This document shows, piece after piece, positions 8,073 through 16,848 of a stretch of DNA of 28,137 nt (position 1 is the first letter of the stretch; each line of letters starts with the position of its first letter). Below the pieces are notes generated by a model. That model was not told the DNA's origin, ran no database searches, and saw only the letters and a list, made by a program, of their open reading frames with translations. Position numbers and translations under genes: made by a program. Source of the stretch: Coemansia sp. RSA 1804 (lineage: Eukaryota > Kickxellomycota > Kickxellomycetes > Kickxellales > Kickxellaceae); the NCBI GenBank assembly GCA_027578815.1, contig JANBTH010000188.1:1-28137 (forward strand), given 5' to 3'.

Positions 8073-11000
8073 ATGGCTCCTCAGTACTCTGCCTTTTTAG
8101 CAAACACCAAGCCAAAAGTTAATGGTTTTGAGCCCGGTTCTGAGGAATTCATTGCCTTTGGTAGTTTATCCAGGTCGTTTTATCCAGACAAAAGCCTGAC
8201 TACTGACATTGAGATCCACGCCGCGTTTCTTGAGCACTGTGTAAAGCACCAGCCAACAGTTGCTGCTGCTGTGCTTGACTCGTTTATCAAGAAGTTCGAG
8301 GTTTGTCAAAGTACCAACAACATCCATGCAGTTGTCTCTAAGCACAAATTGGATGCATATGGAATGCAGCTTGTTCTTCGTGCGTTTTACTCTCTTTGGA
8401 ACAGCCACCCCAGCTATTATCATCAGAATCTGTCAATTCAGAGCAAGGACAAGGATATTCCTGGACTATTTTCATTACCAGATACTGACGTAGTCACATC
8501 ATTTGGTGGCTACTATAACGACTCAAACAGCCCGCAAGACTTGGCCAAATGGCTCTACAATGTCTACTGTCCAATGCTCTACGATTACGTTGCTAGTATG
8601 TCTAAATTTATGAACGATGCTGTCATAGAAGCAACGATGCAACAGTCATACCCGCATGGCCTAGATGTGCTCGAGTGGTTTTGCAATCAAGACTCTGCTC
8701 CGTCCCACAAGTATCTTGACCAAAACGAGGCTTGCATTTTGTTGTTTGGACTTGCGCAGCTGATGCGTTTCATGGTTTTGTACAAGACACTGAGGATATC
8801 ACCCGGCAGACTGGTGGAAAGGTTTAAAGGTAAGGAAATGTGATTTAAAAAGAAAACTAGAAAACTGCATTTCACACTACCACTGATGGTTATTAAACCT
8901 AATTCTGTTTTCATATGCGCTAATTTGTGTAGCTGTTGTTGGACACAGTCATGGGATTGTAATTGCTACAGCACTTTCCACAGTTTCTGACGAAAGTTCA
9001 TTCTACGCGGCAAGCAAGAAGATGCTCGGATTGCTGATGTTGGCTGGTACAATGCCACAGTCTGCATCTGCAGCCATCAACAGCTTGGCTAGACCTATTG
9101 TTGCGGACATTGCCGCACGATCTGTGGTATGCGTACATGATCTCTCAACTGACGCCCTAAGAAAGTCTGCAACTGCATTTAATAACAGTCAGACAACAGA
9201 TTCCGCTTGCATACACATTGCTTCAAACAATACTAGTCACGCGTGTGCTGTTGCAACAACCTGGAGTACAGCCGTTTGTTTTTTGAGCTTCTTACAGCTT
9301 GAGCAATTGAAAGAGAGGGGCGGAGAACCTGACGCACCCCAATCAAGTGGTATCAGCAGCCCTGATAATCTAGTCAACGAGTCCACTGTAGCTGAACCTC
9401 GCTCTTCTGACATACTTGTGGATGAACTTGAGCTGGCTGTTCGTACTGCCGAGGAAAATGGATGGAATTTTGATTCAGAGGAAATGCGTGTTTCCGTGCT
9501 TACAATGGACAGCGGCTGCGACATTCGCAGTGAATCAAACTTGACAAAGTACCTGCTGAAGAGTATGCGCGCTACAAAAACAGACTTTATCCAGGCAACA
9601 AGTATTCCGAGTATCTCATCAGCAAAGTACATTGTTGTTTTTGGATCCGACAAAGTTGCAAGGTTTGAAAGCTTGGTTTACAGCCTTGTAGAGGGCACTG
9701 GTGCTTTTGTGGTATGTCCCAATATTATTACACAGGAAGCTACCGCCTATTCACACATTGGCACGATGGTCGATATCTACAAGCAGGATGTTAGCGAAAC
9801 CATGGCCTCATTCAGCTGGGGTGTGGATTTCTCGCCCAGACTAGTTTGCACATCGTTTGACGAGAAGCTGCATATCGATACACACATGCACCGGATTGTC
9901 GGAAAACCACCAGTGTCAGTCGTTGGCAAGCATTCAGCCGCATTGCAAGAGCAGGAGATTGCGGATTTATACAACTCTGGCTACTACGTTGAGGTTGATA
10001 TCAGCAGCCTAAACGACGATACCAAGATTAAAAACAAGCTCAGAACACTGACTAGTCTACTGAAACCAGGACAGGGTATTACGCTTGGCTGCAGCTACAA
10101 TAATCCAAAGCTCTGGGAAGCTCAGCTTTCGGCCATACTGGATTTGTGCAAAGAAGGTGTGCCTATTGCTGGTATCAGCATTGTCAATAATGCACCACCG
10201 CCCAGCGCTTTTGCTAGTACCACAGCGTTGCTCTGTACTGTCGGTATCCGCTATGTGGCATTTAAGCCGCAAGATATGGAAGCAATTTGCCAGGTTGTTG
10301 AATTTGCGCAGGCAAACGGCTCATTCCCAGTTCTACTGCAGTGGACCCGCTGTAATGGTAGCACGCCTTTTTCGTTTGAAGGCTTTGTCAGACCACTGCT
10401 AGAAACATATGGTGCTATTCGCTCATGTGTCAATATTGCGCTTGCAGTGGAGTTCAGCAAGCAGACTATCTTTAATAATCCGCTGTCATACGTTACCGGT
10501 GAGTGGAGCATATCATTTGGCTGTCCATCTATGCCGATTGACGGAATTTTGCTTGATTTGGAGACGTATTCACAAAATTTCTACCCGCTCAACAACGTGG
10601 AATCTAGCAGAAAGAATAGAAACACTGGTGCAAGCATGGCAAAAGCTCTTGACAGCCTGTATAGAAGTCTTGCTACTTCCATCCTTGCTAGCGTATACTC
10701 CTCAGACATAAGCAGCGTTCCAATGGAGGAATATATTGGCGACAAACCGTGTGCAATCCCAGTTCCAGACAATATCCAAGCAAAATATTTACCAACCAAA
10801 CATATTTTTGAGCTTTCTGACGACGAGAGTAAACTTCCAGATCATGAAATTTGGTTGCAGATTCTAAGCAGTGGTAGGAAAGATTGGCTTCGTCAGTTGC
10901 TCATGTCGCCCGTTGTCGTTCAGGGCACAGCATGTGTACCCAATCCTATGAGACTAGTAATGCGCCCACAGTCTGGACAGATTGTGACGCTTCACATTGT

Positions 11001-13563
11001 GGATAATGCTGTAACTCGTGTTCAGATAAACAGCAAAAGGGACAACTCACTGTGTGCCTCCATTGATCATTGTTCAAGCAGTGGAGACATTGTGGTCACA
11101 GTTTATGTCCTGATGAAACATGTGTCAAAAAGCATTCAGTTCGAGTATTCGTATAATCCGGAACACGCATTTGCGCCGATTCAGCAGCACATGGATCGCC
11201 TTTATAACGCTATGGAGGATTTTTACGAAAATGTGGTATGTAATGTGGTTGGCCATCTCGATCATAGCGAAACCGCAGCTTGTTTTACCAGGTGTTATGA
11301 TAGCAGCGAGCCTGCAGTCTCCAACCAGTGGGTCCGTGACTTTTGTCAGAACGTAAACAGCTGCATAGACTTCTATGGTAATTGTTCTGACAGCAACCTG
11401 CGCTTGCCAATTGAGTTTGTGTACTTTTTGTCGTTCTCGGGAAGTATTCGACTTCTTGCGGCGCCCGCAATTGGCAACTACCACCTTGCATATGTCCCTC
11501 TTTACCACAGAATGGAGCTAATTGGTAAGATAGGCAGCTTTTGCTCAAACAGCAAGATGGATCTGAGGCATTCGGTTGATCAGCTTTTCAACACGCCCAC
11601 CGGTGAGCAGGTTACATTTTCGTCTGTGGTGAGTTGCAACGGCAAGCAGGTGGCACGCACATCGTCGTCATTTTTGGCCATTGGTGGGTTTGCAGATACT
11701 GCAACTACCTTTAACAAGATACCCGGTCAGACAATAATTGCGCGGTTCCCGACTATGAAGGTTGTGCAGGCGCTTGAGAGCAAAGATTGGTTTAGCTACA
11801 GCAATCTAGCTATTCCTCCAATAGAACCCGGGACTTTGCTAGAGTTCTGTTTGGATTCGGTGTATCGGTTTAAGGACACTGGTGTGTATTCAAGCATCAA
11901 TACCACTGGATTGGTCATGCTACTGGATCCAAATGGTCGTAGAACACAAGTTGCTGACATCTGCCTACAAAAGGATATGAATAGCACAACCGATCCAGTT
12001 GTTGAGTTTTTGGAACAATACGCAGTTAAGGATGGGTCTAGTTTGTTTGCCCATGATGGGTATGCTATGGAACTACCAGAGTCGACTGCTTCAAATCCGC
12101 ATATTACTGTGCTTGATTCAATGCGCGAATTCATACCAATATGCACCGACAATAACCCAGTCCATAGCAATTCTTACTTTGCTGGCCTATATGGAATTCC
12201 TGGAACCGTTGTTCACGGAATTTGGGTAGCCTCGGCTGTGCGAGCAGTTGTAGACAAACATGTTTTGAAGGGAAAGGCAGATCGAGTACGCACATATACG
12301 GCTAAAGTTACAGGGCTGGCATTCCCAAAGGAAAAGCTGTCAGTCAGCATTAGCTATATTGGAATGGCAAATGGACTTATCCAGGCACGGGGCTCGTCTG
12401 CTAAGCTTGATGGCACTAGAGTCCTCAACTATGATCTTGAGATAGAGCAGCCAAAGACAGCATACATTTTTACTGGACATCAAGAGACACCAGCAGTCAA
12501 AACCGGAATGGACTTGTATGAACATTCAGATGCAGCAAAGAGAGTTTGGGACTCTGCGAATTGCTTTATGCTCAAGGTGTATGGAGTTCCACTTCTGGAT
12601 ATAGTGCGCAACAACCCGAATAGCGTGGAAGTTGACTTTAAAGGTAACAATGGACGCAGGATTCTAGATACGTACATTTCGTTAAATAAGGAGTGTCTTT
12701 CCGCAAGCACGCGTGTTTTACCTGGACTTTTCAACGACTACCAGAGCTATACATTCAGTTCCTCCGATGGTGTGCTAAGACTTTTACAGTTTTCACAACT
12801 TGTCCATGCCGTTGATGCTATGGCCAATGTTGCAGATATGCGCTCTAAAGGCCTTATTCCGGAGAATGCGTTGTTTTCCGGTCATTCGCTAGGAGAAATT
12901 TCTGCTTTGGCATCCTTGGGCAACGGTCTTCTGTCAGTTGCCGAAGCCGTTGATATTGTGTTTTGTCGTGGTCTGCTGCTGCAGTCGCTAATCGATGACA
13001 AGAGTTTCAATGGACTAAACGGTGCAAACACGCTGGAAATCAATGCTAGTCTGGATTCGGTGCTTCACACAAGCAAAATGAGCCCCCATGTGGAATCTAT
13101 TCGAAACAAACTACAGACGCATATCAGCGCTTTGCACATAGACCTATCTGCGCTAGTGGACTGCTACATCCCCAATCTGATTGGCAAACCATTTGAGCTA
13201 TCCAAGGACTATATTGAGTCTGCTTACAATGCCACACAGTCACCTGCGTTGAAGCATAGGATTGACAGTTGGCAAGACATTGAATTTGTGGATATTTCTG
13301 AACAAAAGCAAATAGCCGTTGAGCTTATTGTTGAACTATTAGCCTTCCAGATTGCTAAACCGGTACATTGGACCAGCACGCAGCACCATATTTCTTCTGA
13401 TCAGAACGTTTGTCGCCAGATCACGATTAGTAGCTGCGTTCCGACACATGATATAGCATCAGAACCATATGACGGAAAGGAGTGCGATTATTCCAAAATT
13501 AGCAGCTTGCATATTAGTCGCGATAAAGAGCTTGTGTACTACAGCCGAGGTGACGCTTTTTAG
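8073..13563 (+). CDS. Fatty acid synthase beta subunit-like protein, catalytically degenerate (two exons: 8073-8829, 8933-13563)
   Basis: Splicing the 103-nt intron gives 1795 residues, about 250 shorter than usual fungal FAS beta. The domain order is kept: N-terminal region with the NNIHAVV helix, acetyltransferase (about 140-560), enoyl reductase-like TIM barrel (about 576-820), structural and MaoC-type dehydratase region (about 1000-1420) and malonyl/palmitoyl transferase (about 1430-1795). The acetyltransferase keeps GHSHG (Ser258), but the FGGQG-type loop reads FGGYY (144-148) and the SPFHS-type histidine segment is absent. The reductase Gly-rich His-containing FMN/catalytic loop is replaced by TRCNGSTPFS (724-733). 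The dehydratase keeps D1325 and H1330 (TDNNPVH) and PGTVVHG. The transferase keeps GHSLGE (Ser1571), but its GQG loop reads FTGHQET, and some 130 residues carrying its histidine are missing. Codon use is less GC-rich than in neighbours. The frame is open throughout, so it is probably expressed. It may be a structural, regulatory or dehydratase-only paralogue. Confidence 0.88.
8830..8932 (+). other. Spliceosomal intron in the FAS beta-like gene
   Basis: The 103-nt intron has a GTAAGG donor at 8830, a CTAAT branch-like site at 8899-8903 and a TGTAG acceptor ending at 8932. It interrupts a codon after its first base. Removing it joins residues LVERFK to AVVGHSHGIV, restoring the alanine/glycine-rich lead-in to the acetyltransferase nucleophile elbow, while reading through meets a stop at 8841-8843. 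It is the only coding intron I can support in the window. Confidence 0.93.
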
Positions 13564-14662
13564 CTAGGACAGATACTATATTCCATGGCTTTCCAATCCT
13601 TTTTTGTTTACGTCAATGAGGATATTTATTTAAACTAAATAATATAAAAATTGAGAAGAAAAGAGGAAAGTGTAATGGGCGGAATTGCTCTCAGTCCACG
13701 CACATATGGTTGTCGAGCTCTTCAACAGAGCTGTATTCCTTGCTACAAGCTGGGCAGATCTTTAGAAACTGGATACGCCTGCAGACAGTTTGTGTTTCAG
13801 TCTTGACAGCAAACGCCATTGTGAACTTGCAGTACAGCGTTGATTAGGATACAAAAAAGCAGAGAGAGAATAACAAACAAAAGTTGGAAGAAAATATGTT
13901 CAAAGGGAAAAAGAAACGTATATGTTACAGGAACAATTTTCTTGAAAACGAAAGGGAAAAAAAGCAGAGACCAAGTGCAGACTTTATAGCCGTTCCCTAT
14001 TTTTTGTATCACACTGGAGCAAATAAAAAGCCGAAAACTATTTATTGGGCATTTGTTCGTTTAAAAAGTTTGTTTGCCTGATTACTTGTCACATGTGAAG
14101 GACATGTCGTCTCAATTTTTAATTCAACTTGCATGTCCGCAAAAAGAAGACTCTTCCGACTGACCGACTTGGCACCCTTTTGTCAGCAGCCAAAAATAAA
14201 CAAGCTACATTGCGATATAAGCGTTGTTTTCTTTTTGGGATGAATTGTAAATTGAATAAATATCAGCATACGCAGTTGAAAATGATTGTTTTTTGCTTAT
14301 TGAAATCTAGTTTCATATGATAAAAAGGAAGAAATGATTCTGCATTGTATGTATGAATATGCTAGCTTACTGGAATGGCAGATTTTGAGCTTAGAGGCGG
14401 GTAGTAAGGCCTTCCTAACATAATTTAGGTTGAGAAATCGACGTGGCTGGTATTCACAGCGAAAAGCTACCTGCTTTGTTAATCAGGCAACACAAAGTAC
14501 TTACATTTGATGCTTTTTTAACTAAAAAATTATCTTTCAAACGCAAATATATTTGCATAAATTGTTTTTTTTTATATTTTCTTCCTTTCCTTTGGGTAAA
14601 CGCATTTGCTTTCACTTTTTTTGCAGTGTTTTGTATTATAATTATTTGTAGTCTCATTAAGA
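13564..14662. other. Spacer between the FAS-like and Shg1-Tudor genes
   Basis: This 1.1-kb AT-rich spacer contains one possible small minus-strand gene (13691-13819). Just before the Shg1-Tudor start there is a long T-rich run ending in TTTTTTTGCAG (to about 14626) and then TTTGTAG. These look like 3' splice sites and may mark a 5'-UTR intron. I could not assign the donor. Nothing else coding was recognised. Confidence 0.5.
13691..13819 (-). CDS. Possible 42-residue zinc-finger-like small protein
   Basis: A short ATG-to-TGA frame encodes a basic start followed by KICPACSKEYSSVEELDNHM and Cys-Val-Asp. The layout is Cys-x2-Cys-x12-His-x-Cys with hydrophobic residues at the positions used by C2H2 fingers. 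A TATAAA lies on the minus strand at 13983-13988, about 165 bp upstream of the ATG. An in-frame stop lies shortly upstream of the ATG, and a TGCAAG sits between that stop and the ATG. The frame could therefore be a complete micro-gene or the last exon of a gene whose upstream exon I cannot find. The His-x-Cys spacing is shorter than standard. No homologue is recognised. Confidence 0.35.
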   Translation of the reverse strand: MAFAVKTETQTVCRRIQFLKICPACSKEYSSVEELDNHMCVD

Positions 14663-16594
14663 ATGATTCGATTGTCGCCAGAGCAAATTTTGGCAGAGCT
14701 AAAGCAGAATGGCACGTACGATGCGATGCGACATGAAATGCTTAAAGCGTTTAAAGAGAGTGAGCATGGCAGGGAGCTTGAGAAGCATGTAGCTTCCTTG
14801 GTTGAGCGGTTTACGGACGATGGCGACTCTATGCCGCGGAGCAGGAAGGCGGAAGAGGACTTGGAGAGACGGGTTTACGGGTATCTTGAGCGTCATGGTC
14901 GGCTGGAGAAGTTGGAGAAAGACGCACGGAATTACTGGCTTAAGCGGGACAAGAAGGATTCGGTAAAACGAAGCATTTCAACTGCAATAGACAATGTGTG
15001 CAAGCCCGACTATAAGCCAAGCCAGTTGCAGAGCAGGGTTGTGTCGCGTGAATTGGAGCTGGATCCGCCACGTATACCGGGCCACGGGTCCGGGACGTCA
15101 TCTTCGAGATCGCACAACTACTACCGGAGAGGCGATGCCGCGGCGGCGTTTGTGCCAATATGCGATCCGCTCCTGGCCAGCAGCCCAGGATACACGTGTA
15201 TATCCGTGGAAGTAGCGTCATGCGATGCGCCAAAGAACATGTACATGGTAAACGATCCAGACGCAGCAAATCAGGGCCCTCTGCAAGATACGTGGGCTGT
15301 TTACTGGGACCAGCTAATTGCACTCAAGCGGCCATACGATCAGAAATACCGGGACGGAGACCAGGTTTACGCGCTGTATCGCATGGATCTGGACACAGAC
15401 ACAGCTGTGAGTACAGAGTTTTTCCCTGGACGAGTGGAGCGCGTCAGCCATATGTCGCTTGCAATTAGGTTTGACACAGGCGAGCTGGCACACGTGTACT
15501 ATGACGAGGTGTTTGCTGCAGGGCGCGTTGGCTTTCTCCGGCAGCAGAGCGAGGAGCGCAAACGGCGCGGTGCCTCCGACGCGATGGTTAGAGTCCAGGG
15601 CCGTGTTATACCGTCGTTCACTGGGTTTTGGCCCGACATTGCACAGCCAGGCTTAGGGAAATACGACCGAAAGACCAGGTACCGCCAGATGCCGCCTCTT
15701 CTTGTTGATACGCAAGCTGCCGATAAATATTACATGCAGCACCAGCTGCCAAATACTCGCAAGGAAAGCCCCAGAGCCGCAGAAGAGAGCGACAGAAACT
15801 CTGACATGGACATTGAAAGCTCTTCTGCGTCACCAGAGCCGTCGGCTCCAAAAGCGTCTGCTTATGCCCAGGATAAGGAGGCTTTGGCGCAAAGCGTAAG
15901 CGTTAGCAACACCCAGTTGGAGCAGAAGAATGGTCAGACTGCGCCGCCAAAGAAGCCAGCACATCCAACGTCATCGGAAGAGGACGGCGAGATTGATGTT
16001 GAACCCAAGGAGGAAGGCGAGTACATGGAGGAGGCGCCTCCAGCTGCCAGCATCAGAGATCGCTACTCCAGCAGCAACAACAGTCGGCGTCAATCCGACT
16101 ACCACACCCGCCCGGCGCGGAGACAATCGCCGTATGGCCGAGCCGACTACCACCGACTGAACCAGCACGACAGACCGTCGAGCCGCGGAAGACCATCGAG
16201 ATTTGATGATCGCGATCGCTCACCCTACAGATCCAGGAGAGACGAATGGGACACGTACCACAGCAGGTCGTCGGGATACAGAGATGGCGGGTACCGCGGA
16301 CGACAGCGCTCTAGGTCTAGATCCAGGTCGCATTCTCGAGTCCACAGCAGAGCTGGAGTGTACGCAAGCCCTCAGTCGCACTTGTCCCAGCGCGCCGTGC
16401 CAAACGGCCGCTCGCCTTCGCCACCACAACAACAGCAGCAGGAGATTATCATCAATCCATTTCAGCCTGTGCATTTTGATTCAGGCTTGGAGCCAACGGT
16501 TCCCCAGGATCGCACCGATGCCCACGATTTCTCATACCAGCAGCCATATCCTCCTCGTCCGCCCGGCCGCAGCCGCGGTGACTATCATTACTAG
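14663..16594 (+). CDS. Shg1/BOD1-domain protein with Tudor-like domain and RS-rich tail
   Basis: This is a single-exon gene of 643 residues. Residues about 5-55 (LSPEQILAELKQNGTYDAMRHEML, then HVASLVERFTDD) match the Shg1/BOD1 helical domain of the Set1/COMPASS histone H3K4 methyltransferase complex. Residues about 233-287 (DQVYALYRMDLD, FFPGRVERV, IRFDTGELAHVYYDEVF) have the pattern of a Tudor-like barrel of the SGF29/DUF4537 type, whose aromatic residues read methyl-lysine. The remainder is disordered: an acidic stretch near 435-460 (SSEEDGEID), an Arg/Ser/Tyr-rich tail with RS dipeptides at about 548-565, and a short poly-Gln near 590. The combination suggests a nuclear chromatin protein linking COMPASS to methylated histone or to RNA processing. 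The yeast Shg1 is far shorter. Domain calls are by eye; the Tudor assignment is weaker than the Shg1 one. Confidence 0.78.
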   Translation: MIRLSPEQILAELKQNGTYDAMRHEMLKAFKESEHGRELEKHVASLVERFTDDGDSMPRSRKAEEDLERRVYGYLERHGRLEKLEKDARNYWLKRDKKDSVKRSISTAIDNVCKPDYKPSQLQSRVVSRELELDPPRIPGHGSGTSSSRSHNYYRRGDAAAAFVPICDPLLASSPGYTCISVEVASCDAPKNMYMVNDPDAANQGPLQDTWAVYWDQLIALKRPYDQKYRDGDQVYALYRMDLDTDTAVSTEFFPGRVERVSHMSLAIRFDTGELAHVYYDEVFAAGRVGFLRQQSEERKRRGASDAMVRVQGRVIPSFTGFWPDIAQPGLGKYDRKTRYRQMPPLLVDTQAADKYYMQHQLPNTRKESPRAAEESDRNSDMDIESSSASPEPSAPKASAYAQDKEALAQSVSVSNTQLEQKNGQTAPPKKPAHPTSSEEDGEIDVEPKEEGEYMEEAPPAASIRDRYSSSNNSRRQSDYHTRPARRQSPYGRADYHRLNQHDRPSSRGRPSRFDDRDRSPYRSRRDEWDTYHSRSSGYRDGGYRGRQRSRSRSRSHSRVHSRAGVYASPQSHLSQRAVPNGRSPSPPQQQQQEIIINPFQPVHFDSGLEPTVPQDRTDAHDFSYQQPYPPRPPGRSRGDYHY

Positions 16595-16776
16595 CTTACA
16601 CGAGTTTATTTCTGTTAGAAGCAGATCTTTGGGAGTCTAAGCTAAGTTATTCATGTGTCGAGAAAGGCGCATTCATTGAATGCGTTGTGGATAGATGGAT
16701 GGGAAACGACTTGGATGTTTTAAATTTCAGTCAGATTGAGCAGTCTTTTCAGCCTTGCAAACAAAATTCTATGGTT

Positions 16777-16792
16777 ATTGGTTAATATAAAA
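16777..16792 (+). promoter_or_regulatory. Core promoter of the M36 peptidase gene (inverted CCAAT plus TATA box)
   Basis: ATTGG (inverted CCAAT) at 16777-16781 is followed at once by TATAAAA at 16786-16792. The ATG is 57 bp downstream of the TATA box, which leaves a leader of about 25-30 nt. The spacer from 16595 has no other feature. Confidence 0.6.
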
Positions 16793-16848
16793 GCGGACTC
16801 TTATACAGTGCAACTTTGTACCAGCTCAACAGTATTTGCCCTCTTAAC

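Noticed and set aside
16816..16848. Upstream extension of the M36 peptidase
   Set aside because: It would start at a TTG codon and place 11 extra residues before a good signal peptide; the ATG at 16849 is preferred.
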